In this document: piece by piece, positions 1 to 8,423 of the stretch
Layout: each line of letters starts with the position of its first letter
Position numbering within the stretch: position 1 is the stretch's first letter
NCBI GenBank assembly: GCA_964346275.1
Contig: CAYFUR010000032.1
Location: 1-35,037 of the forward strand
DNA length: 35,037 nucleotides
Direction: 5' to 3'
Origin: CAYFUR01 sp964346275
GTDB lineage: Bacteria > Sumerlaeota > Sumerlaeia > SLMS01
Made by a program: the position numbers and the translations under genes
The notes under the pieces: model-generated
What the model was told of the DNA's origin: nothing
Databases searched by the model: none
What the model saw: only the letters and a program-made list of their open reading frames with translations

Positions 1-417
1 CCCGCCGAGGAATTGCAGAAAAGAACGCCAAAAGAGCAGCGACTTCGGATGGGGCTCCATGCTGGTCAGTATCGTCGCCCCGGTGGTTGTTACCCCCGAC
101 ATGGCTTCGAAATACGCGTCTGTATAGCTGGAAACCATTCCGCCGAGGTAGAAGGGGAGCGCCCCCAACGCCGCTACGGCAAGCCAGCTCAGCCCTACGA
201 TGGCGAGAGCCTCGCGGCGGTAAAGATCTCCGCCGGCATGCCGGCCGGTCAGGTAGAGAAGAAAGCCGAAAATTGCAGAAAATGCAATACTCTTGCCGAT
301 TTGAAAAAGCTGTTCCCACTCCTGGAACCACAGGGCAAAAGGCACCATGAAAAGCATGGTACCCGAAAAGATCATGAGCAGAATGCCCAGGTTCTTCGCG
401 ATGAGAAGCCTGTTCAT
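1..417 (-). CDS. trkH: TrkH-type potassium uptake membrane subunit (N-terminal 139 residues, runs off the window)
   Basis: The minus frame from the ATG at 417 stays open to base 1. It encodes a hydrophobic protein starting MNRLLIAKNLGILLMIFSGT, with membrane segments at about residues 5-27, 38-55 and 70-90. Near residues 117-130 it has FEAMSGVTTTGATI, the first pore-loop/selectivity-filter signature of the TrkH/KtrB family. TrkH forms the K+-conducting path in the inner membrane and works with the cytoplasmic TrkA ring. The start codon overlaps the stop of the preceding trkA gene as ATGA (414-417), so translation is probably coupled. The C-terminal two thirds or more lie outside the window. 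Family and partner assignment are firm; substrate (K+ rather than Na+-coupled K+) is inferred from the family. Confidence 0.88.
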   Translation of the reverse strand, partial: MNRLLIAKNLGILLMIFSGTMLFMVPFALWFQEWEQLFQIGKSIAFSAIFGFLLYLTGRHAGGDLYRREALAIVGLSWLAVAALGALPFYLGGMVSSYTDAYFEAMSGVTTTGATILTSMEPHPKSLLFWRSFLQFLGG

Positions 418-1778
418 TCCTTTTCATCCCTGGGGGCGGCAAACAAGTCGTCGAGTTTTCCCGCGAAATCGGTCTTGGCGATCCCGATAACGATCGCACC
501 GGGCTTGATGATGTCGTCGCCACGGGGAATGCGCACCTCTCCGCCGCTCTGCACCACGGCGCCGATGAGCACGCCCTTGGGCATTTCAATATCCCGCAGC
601 GGATGCCCGACGATGCGCGATTTGCTGAGCGCCTGGAATTCATTGATCTCCAGTTCGCCTTCTTCCAGCAGCGTCACGCTGCGGATACGGCCGCGCTTGA
701 CCATCGCCAGGACACGGTTTGCCACGACAAGGCGCGGCGAAATCGCCACATCGATTCCGATCTTTTCGACGATGCGGGCATAGTCCGGCCGTTCAATGAC
801 GCAGGCGGTTTTCTCGATGCCCAGTTCGCGCGCAAGCAGCGACGACATGATATTGGCCTCGTCGTCGCCCATGGCCGCGATGAAATAATCGAGTTTCCCA
901 ATCCGCTCTTCCTGCAGTGTATAGACATCCGTGGCATCGGCGTGAAGAACGCGGGTTCGCCGGAGGACTTCTCCCGCGCGTTCGGCACGCTCGCGGTCCT
1001 GCTCCAGCAGGATCACGCGGTGTCCGCGCTCCTCGAGGTGGCGCGCCAGAAAAAGCCCCGTCTCCCCCGCTCCCGCGATGGCGACAGTCGTCACGCCTTC
1101 GCCCGCTTTCCGCAGATTGAACCGCGGCGTCAAGGCATCCAAGGCCTCGGGCAATCCGATGAACGTAATTCGGTCTTCCGGCTCCAGCCTTGTGTCGCCG
1201 TGGGCAATCATGACGTCGTTCTTCCGGCGCAGACCGGCAATTAATGCCCCTTCCGGGATCTTGACGTCCTTGAGCAAACGGCCCGCAAACTCACTTTCTG
1301 GAGACATCCGCACGGTACGCAGGAGGACGCGGCCTTCCGCCATGGAAACCTGCACCAGCGCCATGGGCGAGGCGACGAAGCGGGCGAGCTGGTAGGCAGT
1401 GAGAATCTCAGGGGAGACAAGGTCGTCGATTCCAAGACCCTTGCGGAATTGGGCGTTCTCCGTGTCGTAGTAGTACCGCGATCTCACCCGCGCCACCACC
1501 TGCTTGCAGCCCATGCGCTTGGCGGCGAAAGCGATCACGAGGTTGGTTTCATCGCGTTCGGTCACGGCGAGCAGGACTGCAGCCCGATCGATCTCGAGTT
1601 TCTTCAACATCTCCGGGTCGCAGGCATCCCCCTGGATCGTCTGCACATCGAGTTCATCTTCCACGCCGGCGAGCTTTGCCCGCACCTTATCCACGACGAC
1701 GACATCGTGGCCTTCGCGCGAAAGGTAATGCGAAATATTCTCTCCGACCGTTCCGGCTCCGGCGATGATGATTCTCAA
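414..1778 (-). CDS. trkA: TrkA, NAD-binding regulatory subunit of the Trk potassium transporter
   Basis: A 454-residue protein with two successive RCK units. The first begins MRIIIAGAGTVGENISHYL (GxGxxG at residues 7-12). The second repeats the nucleotide-binding motif as VAIAGAGETGLFLARHLEE near residue 235. RCK-C regions lie near residues 135-215 and 375-450. The tandem arrangement and length match TrkA proteins of the E. coli type (about 458 residues). TrkA is cytoplasmic, binds NAD(H) and nucleotides, and gates TrkH. The start is TTG at 1778-1776, preceded at suitable distance by a GGAAAGGG-like ribosome site inside the upstream gene. TTGA at 1775-1778 overlaps that gene's TGA stop, and trkA's own stop overlaps the trkH start. 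Both overlaps argue for one mRNA. Confidence 0.95.
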   Translation of the reverse strand: MRIIIAGAGTVGENISHYLSREGHDVVVVDKVRAKLAGVEDELDVQTIQGDACDPEMLKKLEIDRAAVLLAVTERDETNLVIAFAAKRMGCKQVVARVRSRYYYDTENAQFRKGLGIDDLVSPEILTAYQLARFVASPMALVQVSMAEGRVLLRTVRMSPESEFAGRLLKDVKIPEGALIAGLRRKNDVMIAHGDTRLEPEDRITFIGLPEALDALTPRFNLRKAGEGVTTVAIAGAGETGLFLARHLEERGHRVILLEQDRERAERAGEVLRRTRVLHADATDVYTLQEERIGKLDYFIAAMGDDEANIMSSLLARELGIEKTACVIERPDYARIVEKIGIDVAISPRLVVANRVLAMVKRGRIRSVTLLEEGELEINEFQALSKSRIVGHPLRDIEMPKGVLIGAVVQSGGEVRIPRGDDIIKPGAIVIGIAKTDFAGKLDDLFAAPRDEKE

Positions 1779-3193
1779 AAAGCACCCTTTCCTTTCAGGA
1801 CCGCTGGGATCGTCTTGAGCAAAATCTCCACGTCGAGAAGGAAGCTCTGGTTTTTGATATAGTAAAGGTCGTATTGCATGTTGAGGCGCAACGGGAGGTT
1901 CTTGCGCCCGATGACTTGCCAGAGTCCGGTGATACCGGGCTTCACGTCAAGGCGGCGCCGCTCCCAGGGCTCGTACCCCTCGACGATAAAGGGCATTTCC
2001 GGCCGCGGGCCGACAAAGCTCATTTCCCCCCGCAGGACATTGAGAAGCTGGGGCAGTTCGTCCAGGCTGGTCTTTCGAAGCCAGCGGCCAAAGCGGGTGA
2101 CTCGCGGGTCGTCCTCGGCCGTTGGAGCCACGGCATAGGCCGGGGCATCCACGACCATGGTGCGGTATTTGAACATTTCAAACTCCCGGCCGTCGCGGCC
2201 AACTCGTTTTTGCTTGAAAAAAACCGGGCCGGGCGAGTCCCGCTTGATTCGCAACGCAATCCACCAGTGGAAGAAAAGCAGCCAGAGAACGGTCCCCGCA
2301 AGGGCCGCCGTGTAGTCCAGCAAACCCTTCATAAGCGCCTGGTGGAGAGGCAGTTTTCCGTCGCGCAGCGTGACCACCGGGAAAGCGCCGATTTCCTCGG
2401 TCTTTTCCTTTTCCGAGATGACATCGAAAAGATCGGAAACCACGTGGACGCTGATGCCGGGGCGTTCCGCCAGGTTGAGCAGGCGCAACTGGTCGCCCGG
2501 CTCGAGGTGGGCAATCGCCAGAAAGACCTCCTCAACACGCTCGCGCCGGATGATGTCGTTGATTTCCCGGCTTTCCCCAAGGATGCGCACGCCCTCGGGG
2601 AAATCTGCCTGCTCGGGCTTAAAATCTCCATGTGTTACAATGCCGGCAAGAGTGTAGCCGATCTCCGGATGCGTGCGCAGGAATTGCCGGACTTCCAGGG
2701 CGAGCTTTCCCTGGCCGACGATGAGACAGCGCACCGTGCCCCGGCCGCGTCGGATCGCCCGGGATTTCAGGCCGCGGAAAACCGTTCGCGAAGCAAAAAG
2801 ATAGGCAAAACCGAGAAATGCCGAGAGAAGAATAATGGACCGGCCGAGGTCCAGTTCCTTGAAAAAATAAGCCACAACAACGATATACAAGAGCCAGTGA
2901 TACCCGGCGCGGATCAAGGTGCGTGGCTGGTTGAGGGAGGAGAGGCGCCGGCGGTGCATGTAGAGGCCGAAAGCCGCGCAGTTGGCCACGCCGACCAGAA
3001 CGATGACCGGCAATACGGTCAGATAGGGGTCCAGGGCGTTAATCGGCCCCATGAGGGGATTAAGCGCCCGCCGAACCTCGTAGGCGCCAAGCCAGCACAG
3101 GGCGAATGCCGCGGTATCAACCACGACGAGGATCAGGGAAAGCCAGCGGCTCCGCCAGAATGAGGTTTGGGATTCGTTGGTTCGGGACACCAT
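1775..3193 (-). CDS. Polyprenyl glycosylphosphotransferase (undecaprenyl-phosphate sugar-1-phosphate transferase)
   Basis: A 472-residue inner-membrane enzyme of the WbaP/WcaJ type. Four hydrophobic segments lie in the first 140 residues (about 18-38, 58-78, 97-112, 118-138). A CoA-binding-like Rossmann region follows from about 153 (CLIVGQGKLALEV). A further membrane segment near 285-305 precedes the catalytic bacterial sugar transferase domain. That domain shows SPGPVFFKQKRVGRDG, FKYRTM, LRKTSLDELPQLLNVLRG, SFVGPRPEMP and KPGITGLWQV, all family signatures. Such enzymes transfer a sugar-1-phosphate from a nucleotide sugar to undecaprenyl phosphate, starting exopolysaccharide or O-antigen units. 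The sugar cannot be told from sequence. The gene lies 94 bp after a membrane TPR gene, and its TGA overlaps the trkA start, an unusual pairing with potassium uptake. Confidence 0.93.
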   Translation of the reverse strand: MVSRTNESQTSFWRSRWLSLILVVVDTAAFALCWLGAYEVRRALNPLMGPINALDPYLTVLPVIVLVGVANCAAFGLYMHRRRLSSLNQPRTLIRAGYHWLLYIVVVAYFFKELDLGRSIILLSAFLGFAYLFASRTVFRGLKSRAIRRGRGTVRCLIVGQGKLALEVRQFLRTHPEIGYTLAGIVTHGDFKPEQADFPEGVRILGESREINDIIRRERVEEVFLAIAHLEPGDQLRLLNLAERPGISVHVVSDLFDVISEKEKTEEIGAFPVVTLRDGKLPLHQALMKGLLDYTAALAGTVLWLLFFHWWIALRIKRDSPGPVFFKQKRVGRDGREFEMFKYRTMVVDAPAYAVAPTAEDDPRVTRFGRWLRKTSLDELPQLLNVLRGEMSFVGPRPEMPFIVEGYEPWERRRLDVKPGITGLWQVIGRKNLPLRLNMQYDLYYIKNQSFLLDVEILLKTIPAVLKGKGAF

Positions 3194-3287
3194 GGAAGGC
3201 GCGGGCGCGGGTCTCCTTCAGCGCGGGAATCGCGTTCTCGGGAAACTCTTTGCAATCTGGAGGCAGAAGCGCAAGGACGGCTTGGAA

Positions 3288-5858
3288 TCAGTGCCTGAGG
3301 CTCTCGATTCGCTGCAGCACGTCGCGGTATCCGGCGTCGATGCGGCAAAGCTGCTTAAAGACGCGCTCGGCCTTGTCATAGAGCTTGTATTCGAGCATCA
3401 TCTCGCCGATTTCATAGAGGATATCCATGATGATGGTGAGGTCCTCGGGATCGTCTTCGAGGGTGATGCTGATATTCCGAAGCGTTTCCGTGCACAAGTC
3501 GTCCAGCCGCTTTTTCATGTAACAGTAGGCGAGCTTGGCCGTGCAGCGGCGCGCCAGCGATTCGTCTTCACGATCGCGCGAGGCTCGCTGGTAATAGGTG
3601 ATGGCATCGCTGAAGTTGGAAAGATCGCGGGCGATATCGCCCAGTTGTTCGAGGAGTTCGCTACCGCCTTTGCCCGCTTCCAGTTCGCGCTTGAGGAAGG
3701 AGAAGCGCCGCTGTCCGAGGGCGGTCTGAACCTTCGGCCGGAGCGTTTTCAATTCCGGGTCGCGGGCATCGATCAATTCGAGTTGTTTCATGTATTCGGC
3801 GGCTTCCTCGGCATGGCCGGTGTCCAGGGCGAGGTTCAACATCTGCTTAATCAGCTTCTCCGTGCCGGCTTTCATTTCGAGGAGCTGACTCACAAACCGC
3901 TGGGCGTTTTCAAAGTCCCGAAGGGAAATATACGCGCGGGCCAGGGCATGGTCCACCTCCACCGTTTCGTCCCCTCCATTGGCGAGATAGAGCGAGTAGT
4001 GATGGATCATCTCGGTGAAACGGCCGTGCTTGCTATAGACATCGCCAAGATATTTGAGTGTGGGGAGATGATGGGGGGAGTGGCGGAGTATCTTCTGCGT
4101 CCCTTCGCGGACAGTGGCGACTTCATCGAGGGCGCGGCTTGCCATCGTCCGGATGATGTCCAGGGCCTCGTCGTAACGGCCGGTATTCGCCAGCAAATCC
4201 GTGAGGAGATTGAGGATCGGAAAGGCGGAGTCCTCCCGCTCGGCATATTCCTGGAGCTGGGTGATGACCTCGCTGCGGACGTCGGGGTGGCGCTCGGTCA
4301 ATTCATCCACCAGGGCAACGACCTTTTCCGCGTGCCCGCGCTCGAGGAGCCGCCGGAGCGCCTCCAGTTGCAGAGAAAGATCGTCGGGGTTCTCGCGCGC
4401 CTGCTCGAGGAGCGCCACGACCTCGGCGCTCAGCACGGCCCGTTCGATCTGTGCCATGAGTTGGCGAATCTTTTTTGCTTCCGCCTCGCCGGGCTCCTTG
4501 TCCATCGCCCATTGGGCGTATTTGCTTGCCTCGTCCCACCGATCGGATTCGAAGAGAATCCGTGCCTGAAGGAGGTAAGGCTCGGACAGCTTGTGTTTGC
4601 GCTGGTTTAGCTTCTCCAGTTCCTTGAGCGCCTCCTCTTCTTTTTCGTTATGATAGAGGACTTCGGCAAATTCGAAAAGCAAGCGAGGCTCTTCGGGACG
4701 CTCGCGGACCTCGTCCTTCAGCAGTTCCTCCAGGCGCACGCTCTGGCCGAGCTCGCGATAAATCTTGATCAGTTGCCGACGGACTTCCTTCTGCCGCGGG
4801 TCGGAATCGAGGGACTTTTCCAGCCAGCGGATTCTCTGGTCTCGCAGGGCCATCCGTTCCGCCTGGGCCGCCAGCAGATTCAACGCGGGCACGTATTCGC
4901 TCAGGCGCGAGAGAACGTCGCGCAGCAGTGTCTGGCTTCTGCGGAAGGGAATCCCTTCCATTTCGCCCAGTTTGCCCGCGACCTCCGTGGCTTTCTCCAG
5001 ACGGCCCTGAGCCAGCAGCGCGCGGGCGTATCGCTCGAGGCCTTCCGGCGTTTCGGCGTAGCCATCCCGTTCCATGAGAGCCAGCGCCTCGCCCATGCGT
5101 TCCTGGGCCACCAGCTCGTCCAGCAACGCCTCGCGAATCTCCGGCTCGCCGGGAACCTTTTCGTAAAGCTCGGCAAGATAGACGAGGTATCCGCGGGAAT
5201 CCTTCTGTTCGTTGGAGTACTTGCAAAGAGCCTCGAGCACATCGGCGTCCGCTTTGCCCGCCTCATGAAGATTCTGGAGCACATCCACGGCATCCGTCCG
5301 GTTTCCTTTGCGGAATCGTGCGAGTGCCACCGATTTGAGCATTTGCGCCTGGCCGGGATGGAAAAGCAGCGTCATCCAATTACTGAAGAGCGCCAGCTGA
5401 GCGACCTGGCGGCGATCGAACAACTGGGCCATCTTCGGCCAGAAGGAGCGGTTGGCTGCTTCAAAAATGAAGACCAGAGCCACAGGCAGAGCGCCACCAC
5501 CGAGCATGAGAATCCACCCGATATAGTCCAACTCCGGCCGTTCCTGCATGATGAGTTCGTATGCACTGACCGCTTCGCGCAGTGTCAGGCCAACGGCCCC
5601 GCCGCAAAGAAACGCCACCGGGAAGATCAGCAGGTAGGGGCGCCTCGGAATCCGCGTGTCAAAGCTGAGCAAATAGCCCAGAAGTCCGAGAATAAAGATG
5701 CTCAGGGAAATCTGGATACGGGTTTGAAAGAGCACTGCGAGCCGGTCCACACCGATTTCATCACCGAGCTGGTTCCATTGGGAAAGAATCCAGCCGATAA
5801 AGGCCATGGCGCTCAGACCGGCAAGAATGAGCAATCCAGTGGATAGTTTTCGTATCAT
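3288..5858 (-). CDS. Membrane-anchored tetratricopeptide-repeat protein
   Basis: A protein of about 856 residues. I chose the ATG at 5858 (MIRKLSTGLLILAGL), with GGAGGGG about 14 nt upstream, over an upstream GTG at 5942 that would add 28 residues of poor composition. The first 135 residues hold four hydrophobic segments (about 6-28, 42-64, 75-92, 110-132). The remainder is helical and rich in TPR-like periodicity: A..L..LGE, repeated Asp/Glu-Ala-Leu pairs, and units such as FENAQRFVSQLLEM and YDKAERVFKQLCRI. TPR domains are protein-binding scaffolds; no catalytic motif is visible. Position ahead of a polysaccharide-initiating transferase suggests an envelope assembly role, which is inference only. 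The domain probably faces the cytoplasm if the four segments all span, but topology was not computed. Confidence 0.85.
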   Translation of the reverse strand: MIRKLSTGLLILAGLSAMAFIGWILSQWNQLGDEIGVDRLAVLFQTRIQISLSIFILGLLGYLLSFDTRIPRRPYLLIFPVAFLCGGAVGLTLREAVSAYELIMQERPELDYIGWILMLGGGALPVALVFIFEAANRSFWPKMAQLFDRRQVAQLALFSNWMTLLFHPGQAQMLKSVALARFRKGNRTDAVDVLQNLHEAGKADADVLEALCKYSNEQKDSRGYLVYLAELYEKVPGEPEIREALLDELVAQERMGEALALMERDGYAETPEGLERYARALLAQGRLEKATEVAGKLGEMEGIPFRRSQTLLRDVLSRLSEYVPALNLLAAQAERMALRDQRIRWLEKSLDSDPRQKEVRRQLIKIYRELGQSVRLEELLKDEVRERPEEPRLLFEFAEVLYHNEKEEEALKELEKLNQRKHKLSEPYLLQARILFESDRWDEASKYAQWAMDKEPGEAEAKKIRQLMAQIERAVLSAEVVALLEQARENPDDLSLQLEALRRLLERGHAEKVVALVDELTERHPDVRSEVITQLQEYAEREDSAFPILNLLTDLLANTGRYDEALDIIRTMASRALDEVATVREGTQKILRHSPHHLPTLKYLGDVYSKHGRFTEMIHHYSLYLANGGDETVEVDHALARAYISLRDFENAQRFVSQLLEMKAGTEKLIKQMLNLALDTGHAEEAAEYMKQLELIDARDPELKTLRPKVQTALGQRRFSFLKRELEAGKGGSELLEQLGDIARDLSNFSDAITYYQRASRDREDESLARRCTAKLAYCYMKKRLDDLCTETLRNISITLEDDPEDLTIIMDILYEIGEMMLEYKLYDKAERVFKQLCRIDAGYRDVLQRIESLRH

Positions 5859-6025
5859 ATTGGTGTGTCGATCCCCTCCGTGGGATGGAACTGGGAGAAA
5901 ATATGTGGCATTCGGACAATTTCGACAAGCGAGAATTGCCACCCACGAGAAACGTCCAGGCCGCTGGGCAATTTACGAATGTGCGGAAGCTGCGGAAAGG
6001 AAAAACGTTTTTTGGGTGGGGCGAT

Positions 6026-6068
6026 AAAAACAAGACCGGGCCCCCGGGAGACCCAGGGGCCCGATCTT
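6026..6068 (-). terminator. Terminator-like hairpin with T-run (minus strand)
   Basis: Arms 6032-6044 and 6056-6068 are complementary over 13 bases with one mismatch (core GGGCCCC/GGGGCCC) around an 11-base loop. On the minus strand the stem is followed by TTGTTTTTAT. It is very stable and has the intrinsic-terminator shape. It lies about 150 bases beyond another terminator, so it may be a back-up stop or act in the leader of the next minus-strand gene. Confidence 0.6.
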
Positions 6069-6212
6069 TGGAGGAGGGGAGGGAGGAAAATCGAAGTTCG
6101 GGGGGTGTCGCTCCTTCTTTGTGGGGTTGAGAGAATTTCTCTTCGTATTCTCAAATTCTATTGAGGGGCCAATTTGCTGGTGCCGTCAACACTAATTCTT
6201 TTCGCGTGGTCT

Positions 6213-6240
6213 AAAAAAGGCTGGAAAACTTCATCCAGCC
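6213..6240 (-). terminator. Intrinsic terminator of the aminotransferase gene
   Basis: Arms GGCTGGA (6219-6225) and TCCAGCC (6234-6240) pair perfectly around an 8-base loop. On the minus strand the stem is followed at once by six T (6213-6218). It begins 13 bases after the aminotransferase stop codon, the expected place. Confidence 0.8.
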
Positions 6241-6252
6241 CGGCGACCGCGG

Positions 6253-7446
6253 TCACGAAGCCGCAAGAAACTCTCCAATTCGCTTCAGTCCCTTTTCAAT
6301 AAGATCCTCAGAAGTGGCGTAAGATAGCCGCACGCAACGATCTTCGCCAAAGGCGACTCCGGGGACCACGGAGACATTCGCTTCCTTCAAGAGCGCCTCG
6401 GCAAAGGTCATGGAATCCTTGATTTCATGGCCTTTCATGGTGCGCCCGTAAAGCGCGGAAATATCGGGAAAGACATAGAACGCGCCGCCCGGTTCCGCGC
6501 AGGCAAACCCGTCGAGAGCATTCAGGCCATCCACAAGCATTTTACGGCGGCGCACGAAAGCTTCCTTCATGGGCTTGAGGAAGGAATGGTCGCTGCGGAG
6601 CGCGGTGGCTGCGGCGCGCTGGCTGAAACTCGTGACGTTCGACGTGCTCTGGCCCTGAAGATTTGCCACGGCCGTCATGATTTCTTTGGGCCCTGCCGCC
6701 CATCCGAGCCGCCAGCCGGTCATCGAGTAAGCCTTGGAAAGGCCATTGACGATGATCGTGCGGTCGCGAAGCTCGGGTATCAAGGCAGGCAGGGAATGAA
6801 ACTCCGCCGGCTCGTAGACCAGTTTTTGATAAAGATCATCGCTGATGATGGCGACATTGGGGTGCTTTTTCAAAACGCCGCCGAGGGCGGTCAATTCGTC
6901 TTTTGTATAGACAGCGCCAGTGGGATTGCTCGGCGAGTTGAGCACCACGGCAACCGTCTTGGGGGTGATGCTGGCCTCGAGCTGGTCCGGCGTCATTTTA
7001 AAGCCCTGGGTCGGGGGACAATCCAGGATAACGGGTTTTCCCCCGCATGCATTCACCTGCTCGGGATACGTGAGCCAGTAGGGCGATGGAATGATCACCT
7101 CGTCCCCGTCGTCCACGAGCGCGAAGGTGATGTTGAAAAGCGAGTGCTTGCCGCCGCAGGACACAACGATCTGGGAGGGCTCGTATGCCAGTCCGTAGTC
7201 GCGATCCAGCGTCTCGCAAACGGCTTTGAGCAAATCCGGGCCGCCCCGCGCCGCCGTATATTTCGTGACACCGTTGTTCAGGTCCTCGATAGCCACTTCC
7301 TTGATGAAGTCCGGCGTATCGAAATCCGGTTCGCCGGCTCCAAAGCCGACAACATCGATTCCCTCCGCCTTCATCGCCTTGGCTTTCGCGGTGAGTGCAA
7401 GGGTCATCGACGGCTTAATGACCGCGGCGCGTTTCGAGATTTTCAT
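6253..7446 (-). CDS. Pyridoxal-phosphate aspartate-type aminotransferase (class I, subgroup Ib-like)
   Basis: A 397-residue cytoplasmic enzyme of fold type I. I chose the ATG at 7446 (MKISKRAAVIKPSMTLALTA), which has AAGGATGGATGG just upstream. An upstream extension to 7611 looks non-coding. Visible motifs: GAGEPDFDTP near 37-45, LNSPSNPTG (169-177, PLP Asn), SDDLY near 202-206 (PLP Asp), the Schiff-base lysine K238 in SKAYSMTGWRLG, and the substrate-carboxylate Arg region CVRLSYATS near 370. These match bacterial subgroup Ib aspartate aminotransferases (aspartate plus 2-oxoglutarate to oxaloacetate plus glutamate). Close relatives accept prephenate or other amino acids, so substrate is not certain. 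It is monocistronic, divergent from sfsA and closed by a terminator at 6213-6240. Confidence 0.94.
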   Translation of the reverse strand: MKISKRAAVIKPSMTLALTAKAKAMKAEGIDVVGFGAGEPDFDTPDFIKEVAIEDLNNGVTKYTAARGGPDLLKAVCETLDRDYGLAYEPSQIVVSCGGKHSLFNITFALVDDGDEVIIPSPYWLTYPEQVNACGGKPVILDCPPTQGFKMTPDQLEASITPKTVAVVLNSPSNPTGAVYTKDELTALGGVLKKHPNVAIISDDLYQKLVYEPAEFHSLPALIPELRDRTIIVNGLSKAYSMTGWRLGWAAGPKEIMTAVANLQGQSTSNVTSFSQRAAATALRSDHSFLKPMKEAFVRRRKMLVDGLNALDGFACAEPGGAFYVFPDISALYGRTMKGHEIKDSMTFAEALLKEANVSVVPGVAFGEDRCVRLSYATSEDLIEKGLKRIGEFLAAS

Positions 7447-7486
7447 GGAAATCCATCCATCCTTTCCAAACGGGGCGCTCTTTTCA

Positions 7487-7515
7487 TTGGCAACGCAAAA
7501 GCAAGCAAATAGGAA
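7487..7515 (+). promoter_or_regulatory. Possible sigma-70-type promoter for sfsA
   Basis: TTGGCA (7487-7492), a 17-base spacer and TAGGAA (7510-7515) lie 86 bases before the sfsA start in the divergent gap 7447-7600. The -35 is good, the -10 poor, so this is a weak call. Confidence 0.2.
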
Positions 7516-7600
7516 GACCGCTCGGGGGTTCAAGTGGGATTTCCCGGTTTCCAGCAAATTTACTTGATAGCCTTCTGACTGGCTTGATGGGAGAGCGCTT

Positions 7601-8395
7601 TTGCCCGCCAAACCTCTTCTTGAATTTCCATTCCCGGAAACTCTTCTTCGCGGCCGGCTGCTCCGGCGCTACAATCGTTTTTTGGCCGATATTGAACTTA
7701 ATTCCGGAGAGAAAATCATCGCCCATTGCGTAAACACGGGGCGCATGGAAGGGCTGGTTCAGCCCGGCGCCCGCGTCTGGGCATCCCCGGCGAACAATCC
7801 CAAGCGCCGGCTTCGCTATACATGGGAACTCGTAGAAATCGACGGTGTGATGATCGGCGCGAATACCTCGGTGCCCAACAAAATCGTGGGACAACTTTTG
7901 GAGAAGCGCCTGCTTCGCGGTCTCGCGAAATGGACGGATTTGCGGCCGGAGTTCCGCATGGGACCCAAAAGCCGCGTGGACTTCTGGCTGAGGGAAGGCA
8001 CGCGTGAACACTTTATCGAGGTCAAGAATTGCCACCTCGTCTATCCCGACGGCCGGGGCTATTTTCCCGATTCTGTCAGCGCCCGGGCAACCAAGCACAT
8101 CGAGGAATTGATTGAACTGGCCAAGGCCGGACATCGCGCCACAGTGATCTTCACGGCCCAGCGCGGCGATACGAAGGCTCTGCGCCCGTCCGACCTCCAC
8201 GACCCCGCCTTTGCGGCGGCTGCCCGCCGGGCAAAAGAAGCGGGAGTCGATTTTCGCGCCCTCCGCATCCAGCCCACCGAGGACGCCCTGATCGTGGAAG
8301 AGAGCATCCCGGTGGACCTGAAACCTTACGGGCTTTCGCGGCAAAAAAAATGGTATGAAGAAAACCGGGACGCTTCCGGGTGGAAAAAGGGCTGA
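7601..8395 (+). CDS. sfsA: SfsA family protein (sugar fermentation stimulation; PD-(D/E)XK-like nuclease fold)
   Basis: A 264-residue protein, slightly longer than the usual 230-240. Family motifs are GRMEGL near 48-52, RLRYTWELVEIDG near 70-82, RVDFWL (D127), HFIEVKNC (E140, K142) and YFPDSVSARATKHIEEL. D127 with E140-x-K142 forms the PD-(D/E)XK-type metal site described for SfsA. In E. coli SfsA is a DNA-binding protein affecting maltose metabolism; its precise role remains unclear. The start is TTG at 7601, with GGGAG upstream; the nearby ATG at 7587 is out of frame. The gene is divergent from the aminotransferase and ends 9 bases before the stop of the convergent ligase gene. The C-terminal 30 residues beyond the family core look gene-specific. 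Confidence 0.93.
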   Translation: MPAKPLLEFPFPETLLRGRLLRRYNRFLADIELNSGEKIIAHCVNTGRMEGLVQPGARVWASPANNPKRRLRYTWELVEIDGVMIGANTSVPNKIVGQLLEKRLLRGLAKWTDLRPEFRMGPKSRVDFWLREGTREHFIEVKNCHLVYPDGRGYFPDSVSARATKHIEELIELAKAGHRATVIFTAQRGDTKALRPSDLHDPAFAAAARRAKEAGVDFRALRIQPTEDALIVEESIPVDLKPYGLSRQKKWYEENRDASGWKKG

Positions 8396-8423
8396 ACAGG
8401 CCTCTAGTCGGCCCTTTCCTTTT
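8386..8423. terminator. Possible bidirectional terminator between convergent genes
   Basis: AAAGGGC (8386-8392) pairs with GCCCTTT (8411-8417) around an 18-base loop that contains both stop codons. T-rich sequence follows on the plus strand (to 8423) and A-rich sequence precedes it, so it could serve both sfsA and the convergent ligase gene. The loop is long and the stem only 7 bp. Confidence 0.4.

Larger units (their letters stand above)
5859..6252. other. Intergenic region between two minus-strand genes
   Basis: About 394 bases with no convincing gene; short frames here are poor in codon pattern. It carries two hairpins with T-runs on the minus strand (6213-6240 and 6026-6068, listed separately). 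The part next to the TPR gene, 5859-6025, must hold that gene's promoter and leader. A weak minus-strand candidate is TTGTCG, 17 bases, CATATT near 5905-5935, which I do not consider firm. Confidence 0.6.

Noticed and set aside
1874..5846. Long plus-strand open frames opposite the transferase and TPR genes (1874-3163, 3177-4610, 4650-5846)
   Set aside because: They lie antisense to clearly conserved proteins, have no family resemblance or ribosome sites, and arise from the high third-position G+C of the true strand.
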